64,000 nucleotides of DNA from Henriciella algicola (GCF_003576245.1 NZ_QWGA01000008.1:1-64000); one strand, 5' to 3'; shown: positions 41,516-50,890, counted from the stretch's first letter. Notes: generated by a model from the sequence alone, not told the origin. Translations and numbers: made by a program.

Positions 41516-42955
41516 CTAGAGCTCCATCAGCCTGAGCAACATCTGATTGGCGACTTCAATGACGCGTGCATTCGCGGCATAGGCCTGCTCAATCTGAAGA
41601 AGCAGCTGCATCTGTTCGTCTACATCGACGCCGGTCTGTTTCTGTTCGGCTTCGACCATGATGGAGTGTTGGGCGGCAGTTGAGGCCTCAACGGCTTCGC
41701 TTGAAACGCGCATCTGGCCTGTGCGTGAGGCGAAACCTGCGACAAGGCCTGTCGCGGTATAACTTCCCTGAAAGCCGCCATCGGCAAGCGTGCGGTTCGC
41801 GGTCATCGCGTCCAGCATCGCGTTGAAAAGGCTGCCATCCCCGGCGTCGCCAGGTGCAACGGCGTCGAGGCCATCGCGAAGCAATGAGAGTTGGCCGCCC
41901 TGAAGCGGATCGATCAGCGGGTTGATCGAAATTCGGGCTGCGACACCTGCGCCAGCGCCTGGATCTGTATCGATCAGAAGGCTCGTATTTGCGCCGCCGG
42001 CAAGATCGGCATTGTCGAGGCGCGCCATGATATCGCTCGCCACGGTGTCGAGCTGGTCCTGAAATCCGGGTAGGTCTGTGTCGCGCAACGTGAAAAGCGC
42101 GCCAAACAGGCCACTTGAGATGGCGCCATAAGAGGCCGCGCCGGGTGTGATTTCCACGTCGCCGACCTTGAGGCCGGAGAGGGCGCCCGTATCGATACCG
42201 TCGCCGGGGCCGACAGCTGTGCCGGGGGTAAACTCCAACTCGCGAGCGCCGCCTGCCAGAAGGAACACGCCTTCCTTGGTGACGATGTCGATCGTGCCCC
42301 CATTCCGCGCAACAGTCTGCACGGGCAAAAATTCGGAGATTGTGTCTACGTAGCGCTGGCGCTCATCCATCAGCGCGGCAGCCTTTGCAGAGCTTCTATC
42401 AGTACCGGCAAGTTGCGCATTCAGCGCCTGCACCTGCTTCAGCGCATCATTGACGGTATCCACGCCGTTCGCGATTTCGCGGTCGGCCTCAATACGTTCA
42501 GAGGCAATGAAGTCTGACAGGCTGTTGAATTCAGATGCAAGCGCGCGGACGGAGTCGACGATAGCATTCAGATTGGCCTGCGACTCGGGCGTCGCCGCTG
42601 CGTTGGCAAGCGCGGACTCGAAGTTCGACATCATCGAGAAGAGACCTGTGCCATCGACACTGTCGCCCAGTCGCGCAGACAGGGATGCCCAGGTAGATGA
42701 CATGACGCTCGCCTGCGCCAGATCGCTGCCTGAATTCATCCGCTGCGCCGTCAGCGGATCACTCGTTGCGCGCCCCACGCCATCCACCCGTACGCCGGAT
42801 GGATTGGTGGAGGTCATCTGCTCACTGACAAGCACCGAACGCCGGACATAGCCCGGCGTTGTCGCGTTCGATACGTTCGTTGCGACCATATCCGCCCGCA
42901 GACCGGTCACTTGCAGACCGGTGCGGGCGGTATTGATGGCGTTTGACAGACTCAA
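41516..42955 (-). CDS. flgK: Hook-filament junction protein FlgK
   Basis: 479 residues from a TTG start (MSLSNAINTARTGLQVTGLR) with GAGGG seven bases upstream. The N-terminal rod-type motif VATNVSNATTPGYVRRSVLV and C-terminal QMQLLLQIEQAYAANARVIE are shared by FlgK/FlgE axial proteins; SLSDFIASERIEADREIANG and FLPVQTVARNGGTIDIVTKE are FlgK-like. Slightly shorter than enteric FlgK (547), losing part of the variable domain. First hook-filament junction protein, secreted by the flagellar gate. Confidence 0.92.
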   Translation of the reverse strand: MSLSNAINTARTGLQVTGLRADMVATNVSNATTPGYVRRSVLVSEQMTSTNPSGVRVDGVGRATSDPLTAQRMNSGSDLAQASVMSSTWASLSARLGDSVDGTGLFSMMSNFESALANAAATPESQANLNAIVDSVRALASEFNSLSDFIASERIEADREIANGVDTVNDALKQVQALNAQLAGTDRSSAKAAALMDERQRYVDTISEFLPVQTVARNGGTIDIVTKEGVFLLAGGARELEFTPGTAVGPGDGIDTGALSGLKVGDVEITPGAASYGAISSGLFGALFTLRDTDLPGFQDQLDTVASDIMARLDNADLAGGANTSLLIDTDPGAGAGVAARISINPLIDPLQGGQLSLLRDGLDAVAPGDAGDGSLFNAMLDAMTANRTLADGGFQGSYTATGLVAGFASRTGQMRVSSEAVEASTAAQHSIMVEAEQKQTGVDVDEQMQLLLQIEQAYAANARVIEVANQMLLRLMEL

Positions 42956-42983
42956 GGCTTAGCCCTCGCGCTCAGCGACTGGT

Positions 42984-44288
42984 CTAGCGTTTCAGGTTGG
43001 TGGTTTCCTGAAGCATCTCATCGACGGTCTGCACGATCTTCGCATTCGACGAATAAGCGCGCTGTGTTTCGATGAGGTCGGTCAGCTCAGCTGCGATGTC
43101 CGTCGTCGACTCCATCAGCGAGTAGCCTGCGACTTCACCGACTGGGCCCGTACCGGCATCCCAGAGATACAGGTTGCCACTTTCAGCGGAGACCGAGAAT
43201 GCCTGACCGTCCTTGGCGCGAAGACCATTCATGTTCGGCACATCGCCGACAGGTATCTGGTAGAGCGCGCGGCGGTAGCCAGAGTTATAGACGGCTTGCA
43301 GGAAACCTTTCTCGTCGACTTCAACCGACTGAAGGTCGCCGATTGGGGCGCCGTCCTTGGTCACATTGGTCGGTGAGAACGGGGCAGACAGCTGGGTCAC
43401 GCCCGTCGTGCCGCCCGGCTTGCCGACCATCACGTCAACGTCGCCATGAGGAAGGGTGAGGGTCATGATGCCCGTATCTTCGTCATAAACGGTGCCGACA
43501 GCAGGGGTGACGTCGTCAAGGCGGCCGCCTTGGTCGACAGCATCGGTAAAGTCGAGGGTCAGTTCTGCAATCGGGTCTGTGCCATCTGTCGCGCTATCAA
43601 AGACCTGCACGGTCCACTGATTGGTTGCGCCGTCAGCGGGTACGTTCGGGACGAAAGACAGCGACAGGGTCTGGGCGCGGCCGATATTGTCGAAGTATTC
43701 GATCGGAAGATCATATGGCTGGCCAGAGGCGCCTGCGAGCGTCGCATCGGCTGGCAGGTTGATACCGAGATCGATACGGGACGTCGGCGAGGCCACATAT
43801 TGAGAGGCGGAGATGTTCACCGGCTGAAGGTTCGCGCCGCTATTGCGGCTGACGGTACCAATGCCGCCATCGCTATCCACGGCCCAGCCCAGAAGGAACA
43901 TGCCGCTTTGGGTGCGAAGGTTACCGGACTCATCTGCATAGAAGGAGCCGGTCGGAAGGAGCATGAGTTCACGTTCAGACGCGAGAGAGCCCACACCAGC
44001 GCCATCCGTCACCGGAAGGAGGCCGCGGCCGCCAACGGCGATATCGGTCGAGTTACCCGTATTGATGAGTGACCCGGTCTGCTGAATATCCTTGAAGGTG
44101 TTCACGGTCACACCGCCAGCCGCGTAAGCGGAGGCCTGCTTCTGGATCACCATGCTGGAAAAGTCAGCGACGCTGCGCTTGTAGCCGTAAGTCGAAGAGT
44201 TCGCGATATTGTCGGAGATCGTGGACAAACGGCTCGCGTTTGAATTCAGCCCCATTACTCCTGCATTCAGGGACGACGAGATACTCAT
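42984..44288 (-). CDS. flgE: Flagellar hook protein FlgE
   Basis: 434 residues. The ATG at the complement of 44286-44288 (MSISSSLNAGVMG) is preferred over a TTG two codons upstream because AAGGAG then lies six bases away. N-terminal axial motif LSTISDNIANSSTYGYKRSV, Flg_bb-type middle with FKDIQQTGSLINTGNSTDIA, GNLYLWDAGTGPVGEVAGYS near the C-terminus, and terminal AAELTDLIETQRAYSSNAKI. Polymerises into the curved hook. Preceded by motB and by a CtrA-like box in the 60-base gap. Confidence 0.93.
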   Translation of the reverse strand: MSISSSLNAGVMGLNSNASRLSTISDNIANSSTYGYKRSVADFSSMVIQKQASAYAAGGVTVNTFKDIQQTGSLINTGNSTDIAVGGRGLLPVTDGAGVGSLASERELMLLPTGSFYADESGNLRTQSGMFLLGWAVDSDGGIGTVSRNSGANLQPVNISASQYVASPTSRIDLGINLPADATLAGASGQPYDLPIEYFDNIGRAQTLSLSFVPNVPADGATNQWTVQVFDSATDGTDPIAELTLDFTDAVDQGGRLDDVTPAVGTVYDEDTGIMTLTLPHGDVDVMVGKPGGTTGVTQLSAPFSPTNVTKDGAPIGDLQSVEVDEKGFLQAVYNSGYRRALYQIPVGDVPNMNGLRAKDGQAFSVSAESGNLYLWDAGTGPVGEVAGYSLMESTTDIAAELTDLIETQRAYSSNAKIVQTVDEMLQETTNLKR

Positions 44289-44333
44289 TGACAACTCCTT
44301 TGTCAGATTTCCTCTGAAATTGGAGCTGAATGT

Positions 44334-44348
44334 TTAATAGACGGATAA
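44334..44348 (-). promoter_or_regulatory. CtrA-like box upstream of flgE
   Basis: Read on minus: TTAT-CCGTCTA-TTAA followed by AC, one mismatch from TTAA-N7-TTAA. It lies between the motB stop and the flgE start, about 45 bases from the latter. It could give flgE-flgK-flgL-flgI their own start. Confidence 0.4.
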
Positions 44349-45179
44349 TTAGCTCGCGGCGGGGTCTGGCGCGTCCGTCATGATGGTGATCGAGATGCGG
44401 CGATTACGCGCTGCGGAAGGGTCACCAGGCACCAGGGGATCAGTATCGGCCCGACCAGAAACCTCGCGGACACGGCTGACCGGGAAGCCATTGGCGGCAA
44501 GAAGCTGGCGGGCTGTATTGGCCCGATCCGAAGACAGGCGCCAGTTGTCATAGCCAGCCGCGCCCCGGAACGGGCGGTTGTCAGTGTGGCCGACAATCTT
44601 CACGTCATTCTCAAAGGCGTTCAGCGAGTTGGAGACTGCGTCCAGAAGGTCTGTCATCAGTGCTGTCGGCTCACTGCGGCCAAGTTCAAACAGGGGGCGG
44701 CTTTCGGAATCGACGATCTCGAGCACGATGCCTTCTGGCGTCATCTTCACCATGAGATGCTCGGAAAGGCGTTCTGGATCATCGCCCAGTTCCTCGCGCA
44801 TCTCTTCAAGATCGCGCTGGATGTCCGTGTGGCGCATCTGCTCGAGCGAATGGCCGTCACCAATGCCTGTTGCGCCGGTACCGACCTTGGCAGCGGAATC
44901 GTCTGCCATGAGAGAGCTGCCATTGAGTCCGTCAGCGCCGCCGCCGGACACACGGCTGACAGGAATGGACGGGTTGAAGTAGTCAGCGATGCCCTTGCGC
45001 TGGTCTTCCGTCGTCGCATTCAGCAGCCACATCAGCAGAAAGAACGCCATCATGGCGGTCACAAAGTCCGCATAAGCAACTTTCCAGGCACCGCCATGGT
45101 GCCCGTCGCCTTTGACAACTTTTTTTCTCTTTATGATCGTGACGTGATCGTGATGCGCGTTTGACGGCGATTGTGCCAT
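44349..45179 (-). CDS. motB: Flagellar stator protein MotB
   Basis: 276 residues. Basic N-terminus (HHDHVTIIKRKKVVKGDGHH), single span AWKVAYADFVTAMMAFFLLM with the ion-carrying Asp in YADFVTA, a plug/linker, and a C-terminal OmpA-like peptidoglycan-binding domain (KIVGHTDNRPFRG, NWRLSSDRANTARQLL, ARNRRISI). Couples ion flow to rotation with MotA. Unusually, motA is not adjacent: it is on the other strand about 1 kb away beyond fliM. Head of the hook operon here. Confidence 0.95.
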   Translation of the reverse strand: MAQSPSNAHHDHVTIIKRKKVVKGDGHHGGAWKVAYADFVTAMMAFFLLMWLLNATTEDQRKGIADYFNPSIPVSRVSGGGADGLNGSSLMADDSAAKVGTGATGIGDGHSLEQMRHTDIQRDLEEMREELGDDPERLSEHLMVKMTPEGIVLEIVDSESRPLFELGRSEPTALMTDLLDAVSNSLNAFENDVKIVGHTDNRPFRGAAGYDNWRLSSDRANTARQLLAANGFPVSRVREVSGRADTDPLVPGDPSAARNRRISITIMTDAPDPAAS

Positions 45180-45272
45180 GAGATGGACCCGCTTTCTGCA
45201 GTTTCAGCATCCCCAATAACAGAGAGTGGCTGACACATCGTCTAAGCGGCAGGCGCGATTGGCGCCGTATCC

Positions 45273-45288
45273 CTAACGAAACATTTAC
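45273..45288 (+). promoter_or_regulatory. Weak CtrA-like box between motB and fliM
   Basis: CTAA-CGAAACA-TTTAC has two mismatches to TTAA-N7-TTAAC. Placed in the 163-base gap between divergent motB and fliM. Weak on its own; listed because similar elements sit at other divergent flagellar starts. Confidence 0.25.
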
Positions 45289-45342
45289 CAAATCCACCGA
45301 CACCGGACTGTGGAGAAATAGCCAATCAGCTGAGGGGCTGGC

Positions 45343-46251
45343 GTGTCGGAAACATTGCTCAAAATGATGAGGTCAGCGGGCGGATTACCCCCGTCCCTCC
45401 TGCAATGTGAGCCACTTTGGGCAACCATGTCCAAAGCGTGCGAGACATGGCTGAAAGAGGCCCTCGGCTTCGAGATGAAGGCCCAGATCGGTGCGCGCCA
45501 GCTTTGTAACCATGAACAGGCCAAGCTGCGTATTCGTGAAAAATTCGGCTATATTTGTTTACCTCGAGGTACTGGCGGCCTTCACGGTATTTCGCTCGGC
45601 GCCTCGCTTGCCGAACGGTTCGTTGCCCGCCGTCTCAAGGAAGACCTTTCACACGTCGAGATCGCGCCGCCGCTCTTCCTTCGCCTGATGTGCGACAAGC
45701 CAGTGCGCAGACTGATGAGCGATCTGTCGCGTGCTGTTCCTGCCGGTCTCGCCCTTCCGGACGACTATATGGTGGCTGACCCGGCAGGCCTGCCCGAAGT
45801 GTTTCCCGAAGGACCCAAGCTCGTCGCCATAACTTTCAATCTGTTCGGACGCGGCGATGTTGAACCTACGGCCCGGCTGGACTTCTATTATGACGTCGAG
45901 AGCCTGACAGCTCATGCCGAACGGCTGGATCGTGCAGCCGCCGCGAGCGTGAAGCCGAAACCTGCGATCGACAAATCCAATCTGATCAAGTCGATCCGCC
46001 GGTCGAGTGTCGGTCTTGATGCGGTGCTGGCCAAGCTACCAATCACGGTTGCCGATTGCTCTCGTCTGAAGGTTGGGCAGGTGCTGCCACTGACGGATGC
46101 AGATGACGGCAAACTTTACCTGCACGCGGAGACCCTGACCGGACCTGTGGAAATCGGTGAGGCCGAATTAGGCAACTGGAAAGACAGACGCGCCATAAAG
46201 CTGACTTCGCCCCTGCTGGAGAGTTTCGTTCAGGAGCTATCGGGCGCCTGA
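45343..46251 (+). CDS. fliM: Divergent flagellar motor switch protein FliM
   Basis: 302 residues, GTG start with GAGGGG upstream. The C-terminal SpoA domain (LPITVADCSRLKVGQVLPLT, GKLYLHAETLTGPVEIGEAE) matches FliM/FliN; the middle (GISLGASLAERFVARRLKED; LDFYYDVESLTAHAERLDRA) is compatible with the CheC-like FliM domain but strongly diverged. The usual N-terminal CheY-P-binding peptide (pattern LSQxEIDxLL) is absent: the protein opens MSETLLKMMRSAGGLPPSLL. Position before motA and the presence of fliN and fliG, without another fliM, support the call. Confidence 0.75.
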   Translation: MSETLLKMMRSAGGLPPSLLQCEPLWATMSKACETWLKEALGFEMKAQIGARQLCNHEQAKLRIREKFGYICLPRGTGGLHGISLGASLAERFVARRLKEDLSHVEIAPPLFLRLMCDKPVRRLMSDLSRAVPAGLALPDDYMVADPAGLPEVFPEGPKLVAITFNLFGRGDVEPTARLDFYYDVESLTAHAERLDRAAAASVKPKPAIDKSNLIKSIRRSSVGLDAVLAKLPITVADCSRLKVGQVLPLTDADDGKLYLHAETLTGPVEIGEAELGNWKDRRAIKLTSPLLESFVQELSGA

Positions 46252-46295
46252 ACGAGGGAATTATCCGCGCCCCAAACGGCGCGATGGAGGATGAG

Positions 46296-47162
46296 TTGAA
46301 CGCAATTCTGGGCATCTTGGTGACGGTCGGCATGGTCTTCGGCGGCTATATGCTGGCCGGCGGTCATATGGACATCATTACACACGCGCTTCCGTTTGAA
46401 GGCATGATGATCGGCGGCGCAGCCATCGGCGCGCTTCTGGCGGCAAACGACTTTGGTACGATCAAGCAGACCGGTGCCGACGTCCTCGCCGCCTTCACGG
46501 GTTCGAAGTGGAAAAAGAGCGACTATCAGGACCTTCTTTGCCTGATGTCGGAGCTCCTCAACGTCCTTCGCAACAACCCGGTCGACATCGAACAGCACAT
46601 TGAAGATCCCGAGCAGTCATCGATCTTTCAGCGCTATCCGAAGATCCTGAAGGACGAAGACGCGATCAACATGATCTGCGACACGATCCGCTCCATGCTG
46701 ATGAACTTCGACAATGTTCATCAGGTTGAAGAGCTGCTCGAGAAGCATCTGGAGAGCCTGCACGAAGACAAGCTCGCAGGCTCCCACGCCCTTCAGACCA
46801 TGGCAGACGCGCTTCCTGCGCTCGGCATCGTTGCCGCTGTGCTTGGCGTCATCAAGACCATGTCGTCCATCGACAAGCCGCCTGAAGTTCTTGGCGGCAT
46901 GATCGGCGGCGCGCTCGTTGGCACATTCCTCGGCGTATTCCTCGCCTATGGTCTGGTTGGTCCGTTCGCCTCGCGCGTCAAAGCCATCCGGACAGAGGAA
47001 CACTTCTTCTATTCGATGATCGGCGAAATGCTGGTTTCGAACCTCCACAAGAACCCAGTCAATATCTGCGTCGAGGTCGCAAGACGTCATGCGCCGGCGC
47101 GGGTACGTCCATCTTTTAACGAAATCGAAGAAGCGCTGAGGGGGCTGAAGCAGGCAGCTTGA
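46296..47162 (+). CDS. motA: Flagellar stator protein MotA
   Basis: 288 residues. TTG at 46296 is the preferred start because GGAGG lies five bases before it and homologues begin at this point (MNAILGILVTVGMVFGGYML); an ATG four codons earlier (46284) is the alternative. Four-span stator: ALPFEGMMIGGAAIGALLAA, cytoplasmic loop, then MADALPALGIVAAVLGVIKT with the functional Pro, and GGALVGTFLGVFLAYGLVGP. Charged loop includes EDINMICDTIRSMLMNFDN-type residues. Four-base overlap with the next gene. Confidence 0.94.
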   Translation: MNAILGILVTVGMVFGGYMLAGGHMDIITHALPFEGMMIGGAAIGALLAANDFGTIKQTGADVLAAFTGSKWKKSDYQDLLCLMSELLNVLRNNPVDIEQHIEDPEQSSIFQRYPKILKDEDAINMICDTIRSMLMNFDNVHQVEELLEKHLESLHEDKLAGSHALQTMADALPALGIVAAVLGVIKTMSSIDKPPEVLGGMIGGALVGTFLGVFLAYGLVGPFASRVKAIRTEEHFFYSMIGEMLVSNLHKNPVNICVEVARRHAPARVRPSFNEIEEALRGLKQAA

Positions 47163-48952
47163 GGAAGTTCACGGGCATATGTCTTGGCGCTGCATTGCTG
47201 GCGCAGGCGGCTTCTGCACAGCAGGAGCCGCCGATTGTGTCTGGTCAGGCAGACGAGATCGAGCGTCTTCCCGGAGAGCTCGACAGCTTCGTTCAGGAAG
47301 CAATCAATGAGGGCCTCTTGAGGCCAGCAAGACCGCAGTCTGCAGAAGCATCTACCTCACCTGTGGCAGACAGGCCTGCCGAAAGCCCGAGCCCTCAGGA
47401 CATCCGCCCGCAAGTGACTGAGGCGGCGGTCGAGCACGCGCCAGAGCAGCCAGCTGCGGCTGCGCAAATCAAGGTCGAGTATCTCTGCCCTGAAACTTCT
47501 CCCTACGACTTTTCGGAGTTCTCCGATTTCGCGTCCTATAGCGATCTCGCCCAGTGGCGTGGTTTCCTCGAAGGTGAAGAACGCACGACCGCACTCGGCC
47601 GTCTGATGGCGAAAGCCTATCTGTCGCTCGGCATGATCGCCGAAGCGCGCGCAGAAATCGCCGGAGATCAGGGGCAGGGCGGTGTCGCACTTCGCCTGCT
47701 GACCGATCTTCTGGAGCGTGATGGCCGGCCTAACCTGGCATTCTTTCGTGACGTCGCGAGTTGTTCAGGCGCGGACAATGTCTGGCTGGCCGTCGGGCAA
47801 CTGAAGTTGAATGATGCAAATGGCGCTGATCTTCTGGCGCAGCACTTTGCAGACTTCCGCGCGCTGCCCCTTCGCCTCCGCGCGGACGCGGCGCTGATCA
47901 TTATTCCGGCGCTCGACCGCCTCGACCGGCCGATCCTTTCGGAACGCCTGATGACCAGCTTCACGGCAGAGGAAATCGCGCAGAGCCGCGAGCTTCAATT
48001 CGTGAAGGCGCTCCAGCGTCTGTCTATGGGATCTCCGAGCGCGGCTGAAGACATTCGCGGATATCTCCGCCGCGCGCAGTATCGCAACGAAGCGGCTGCG
48101 GCTCTGCGCCGTCACGGCAAGGCAATTTCCAGCGATCTCGAACGGGAAATTGTCGACTACTATATCAATGAGCTTGGCAATCTGCCGGCTGAAGCCTCCG
48201 TCTCTGAAAATCTCGACTTGATCCTGCACGACCTCAACAGTGCGGTTGGATACGATCTCACGCTGCGTCTTGCCGACGTGCCCGCGGCGGCGAACCCGCA
48301 GGCGCGCCAGCGCCTTGCCGGACATTTCGAGGCGATGCTGGACGAAGACCTCCATAGCGACACCTTTCTCGTGAATCTGAAAGCCATGGACGCGCTTTTG
48401 AAAGGCGAAGAGCTTCTCGCGGACCGGGAAGGCACCGAAGCACGATTTGCACGCGCAGCGGCGATAGCTGCCAATCTTGGCCTTCCCTCCATGTCCGCAA
48501 AGCTTTCTGAACGCCTGACCCACGACGCGGCTCTGGCGCTGGCCCAGGCAGAGCTGGCATTCCGGCTGAAGGATGAAGCCGCGCTCGCCCGTCTCCTCGC
48601 AGACAACCCGGGCAGTGTCGCAATTCGCAAGATTGCGCTGATTGATGCGATCAATCGCGGCGATCGCCAGGCCTTCAATCGTCTTGCTCGCGGCATTCCT
48701 GAAGATGTCGACACTGCCCTCATGTTGATCGAGGCAGACGCTGCCGCAGGCCACTGGGTCGTGCCGCAGCGCTATTACACGATCGCCGCCAGAAGCGGTG
48801 ATGAAGAAACCCAGACCCGCGCTCTTCGCGTCTCCGACGCACGGCCTGCTCCGGAAACTCCGGATGAAGGCGAGATTGCGCTGACCGATGTGTCCTCAAG
48901 GCTCGAGCGCCTGCGCGAGTCACTCGGGCCAATTCCGACGGAGGTTCGCTGA
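47159..48952 (+). CDS. Large periplasmic helical-repeat protein coupled to motA (MotC-like candidate)
   Basis: 597 residues, TTG start inside the motA stop. Signal peptide FTGICLGAALLAQAASAQ. A Pro/Ala/Glu-rich linker, then a long all-helical body with alpha-solenoid look (GRLMAKAYLSLGMIAEARAE, ALRLLTDLLERDGRPNLAFF, LTDQ-free repeats such as LAGHFEAMLDEDLHSDTFLV, ALALAQAELAFRLKDEAALA). No enzyme motif. The end overlaps flgF by one base. By place (directly after motA) and type (exported, helical) it could play the part of rhizobial MotC, whose chaperone MotE has a homologue at 33241. That is inference; sequence identity to MotC was not seen. Confidence 0.6.
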   Translation: MRKFTGICLGAALLAQAASAQQEPPIVSGQADEIERLPGELDSFVQEAINEGLLRPARPQSAEASTSPVADRPAESPSPQDIRPQVTEAAVEHAPEQPAAAAQIKVEYLCPETSPYDFSEFSDFASYSDLAQWRGFLEGEERTTALGRLMAKAYLSLGMIAEARAEIAGDQGQGGVALRLLTDLLERDGRPNLAFFRDVASCSGADNVWLAVGQLKLNDANGADLLAQHFADFRALPLRLRADAALIIIPALDRLDRPILSERLMTSFTAEEIAQSRELQFVKALQRLSMGSPSAAEDIRGYLRRAQYRNEAAAALRRHGKAISSDLEREIVDYYINELGNLPAEASVSENLDLILHDLNSAVGYDLTLRLADVPAAANPQARQRLAGHFEAMLDEDLHSDTFLVNLKAMDALLKGEELLADREGTEARFARAAAIAANLGLPSMSAKLSERLTHDAALALAQAELAFRLKDEAALARLLADNPGSVAIRKIALIDAINRGDRQAFNRLARGIPEDVDTALMLIEADAAAGHWVVPQRYYTIAARSGDEETQTRALRVSDARPAPETPDEGEIALTDVSSRLERLRESLGPIPTEVR

Positions 48953-49665
48953 TGTCGAACGCAATTTACGCCGCTCTCGCCCGCCAGTCCGGCCTGATGA
49001 CTGAAATGCAGGTGGTCGCGAACAATCTCGCAAACTCGAGCACCACCGGGTACAAGTCTGACCGCGCCATCTTTGCTGAGTTTGTTGCCGGCACGCGCAA
49101 TAATCTGGCTGACCTGTCCATGGGCACGCTGGCAGGCCATGAATTCGACCTGGAGCAAGGCGGTCTTCGCTTTACCAATGGCACGTTCGACCTCGCCATT
49201 CAGGGCGAAGGCTATTTCCTCATCGAAACGCCGCAGGGTGAACGCCTGACCCGCGCAGGCCATTTCCAGCTGAACGCTGAAGCAGAGCTCATCACCGATA
49301 CTGGTTACCGCGTGCTCAATGCTGGCGGCGGCGCCATCCAGATCCCGGAAGAAGCGACGAATGTCAGCATCGCGGGTGACGGCACGATCTCCTTCGATGG
49401 TCAGATCATCGACCAGGTTGGCGTCGTCCAGCCAGAGGGCCAGCTCAGCCGCGCAGGCGACGCCATGTTTGCGGCCGAAGAAGGCTTCCAGCCAATCGAG
49501 GAGCCCCGCGTCGTGCAGGGTGCCCTCGAACAGTCAAACGTCTCGCCGGTGCTTGAGATTGCGCGCATGATCGAAGTGCAGCGCGCCTACGAAGCCGGGC
49601 AGGCGCTCATCGAACGTGAAGACGACCGGATTGCGAAATTCATCAGCACTTTACGACAGCTCTAA
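48952..49665 (+). CDS. flgF: Flagellar proximal rod protein FlgF
   Basis: 237 residues. Axial motif MQVVANNLANSSTTGYKSDR, then FDLAIQGEGYFLIETPQGER, GAIQIPEEATNVSIAGDGTI and the C-terminal LEIARMIEVQRAYEAGQALI. FlgF forms part of the rod with FlgB, FlgC and FlgG. Starts on the last base of the preceding stop; 30 bases before flgG. No sigma-54 element seen immediately upstream. Confidence 0.93.
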   Translation: MSNAIYAALARQSGLMTEMQVVANNLANSSTTGYKSDRAIFAEFVAGTRNNLADLSMGTLAGHEFDLEQGGLRFTNGTFDLAIQGEGYFLIETPQGERLTRAGHFQLNAEAELITDTGYRVLNAGGGAIQIPEEATNVSIAGDGTISFDGQIIDQVGVVQPEGQLSRAGDAMFAAEEGFQPIEEPRVVQGALEQSNVSPVLEIARMIEVQRAYEAGQALIEREDDRIAKFISTLRQL

Positions 49666-49695
49666 CGCACAGGACGTGGATCGAGGGAGGACCCT

Positions 49696-50481
49696 ATGAA
49701 ATCACTGCAGATCGCAGCCACGGGCATGGCGGCACAACAGTTACGTGTCGACGTCATCTCGAACAACATCGCCAACATGAGCACGGCCGCATACCGGCCG
49801 CGCACGGCAGAGTTCGCCGATCTCATGTACCAGCAATACCTGACGCCCGGGACGATTTCTTCCCAGGTTGGTACGGTTGTCCCAGCGGGCGTCCAGCTCG
49901 GCACCGGGGTGAAGCCATCGTCGGTCTCGATGGAGATCACCCAAGGCTCGCTTCGTCAGACCGGCTCAGAGCTCGATATCGCCATCGACGGGACCGGCTT
50001 CTTCGAAGTCCAGCTGCCTTCCGGAGAGTCTGCCTATACCCGTGACGGCAAGCTGAACCGCAGCGCTGAAGGCCAGATCGTGACCAAGGATGGTTTCGAA
50101 CTCGCCGACGGAATCACAATCCCGGAAGATGCTCGCCGCATTTCCATCAGCAGCGATGGTGAGGTGGTCGCCTATTTCGCGAACGAAGCACAGGGCCAAG
50201 CGATCGGCACGATCTCTCTGGTCCGCTTCGTCAACGAAAAGGGCCTTGAGGCCATGGGCGACAACATGTTCCGCGAGACCGAAGCCTCCGGCGCGCCGAA
50301 CAGGCTAGTTCCTGCAACTGAGGGCGTTGGCATCCTGCGCCAGGGCTATCTGGAAGATTCAGGCGTCGACGTTGTCCAGGAAATCTCTGAGCTGATCGAG
50401 GCGCAGCGTGGATATGAGCTGAACTCCAAAGTCATCACGGCGGCAGATGAAATGCTCGCCGCCACGACGAGAGTGAGGTAG
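49696..50481 (+). CDS. flgG: Flagellar distal rod protein FlgG
   Basis: 261 residues, standard length. MKSLQIAATGMAAQQLRVDV ISNNIANMSTAAYRPRTAEF pattern at the N-terminus, GTGFFEVQLPSGESAYTRDG, IPEDARRISISSDGEVVAYF, and terminal VVQEISELIEAQRGYELNSK. Distal rod subunit that reaches through the P and L rings. Ribosome site GGGAGG seven bases upstream. Confidence 0.95.
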   Translation: MKSLQIAATGMAAQQLRVDVISNNIANMSTAAYRPRTAEFADLMYQQYLTPGTISSQVGTVVPAGVQLGTGVKPSSVSMEITQGSLRQTGSELDIAIDGTGFFEVQLPSGESAYTRDGKLNRSAEGQIVTKDGFELADGITIPEDARRISISSDGEVVAYFANEAQGQAIGTISLVRFVNEKGLEAMGDNMFRETEASGAPNRLVPATEGVGILRQGYLEDSGVDVVQEISELIEAQRGYELNSKVITAADEMLAATTRVR

Positions 50482-50485
50482 TCCG

Positions 50486-50890
50486 ATGAGCATCGTCGCT
50501 ACACTCGCAAGCGGTTTCATGCTTGCGCTCACCGCTTCCGGTTCAATCGTTGCAGAAGACGTCATCCGCTCCGGCGAGGTCATCACGCCGGGCATGCTGG
50601 TTACAGAGGATGGCACGCCGGTGTTCGACAGCCCGCTGATCGGCCGCGAAGTTCGCCGCACCGTCTATGCCGGGCGCGAGGTTTCCATGGAGAACACGCA
50701 GTCGCCTCGCCTGGTGACTCGCAATCAGATCGTCACCGTGAAGTATATTCGCGGCGGCCTTGAAATCTCGACCACCGCGCGCGCGATGGAAGAGGGCGGT
50801 CTTCATGACACGGTTTCGCTGCTCAACACCAATTCCCGCAAGATGGTGTCTGGCGTCGTCCAGTCGGGTGGATGGGTGCTGGCACAATGA
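50486..50890 (+). CDS. flgA: Flagellar P-ring assembly chaperone FlgA, short form
   Basis: 134 residues with an exported N-terminus (IVATLASGFMLALTASGSIV). Contains only the SAF-type/C-terminal part: VIRSGEVITPGMLVTEDGTP, LIGREVRRTVYAGREVSMEN, VTVKYIRGGLEISTTARAME and LNTNSRKMVSGVVQSGGWVL. Enteric FlgA is about 220 residues with an extra N-terminal domain, so this is a minimal version, as in several alphaproteobacteria. Needed for FlgI ring formation. Overlaps flgH by four bases. Confidence 0.88.
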   Translation: MSIVATLASGFMLALTASGSIVAEDVIRSGEVITPGMLVTEDGTPVFDSPLIGREVRRTVYAGREVSMENTQSPRLVTRNQIVTVKYIRGGLEISTTARAMEEGGLHDTVSLLNTNSRKMVSGVVQSGGWVLAQ

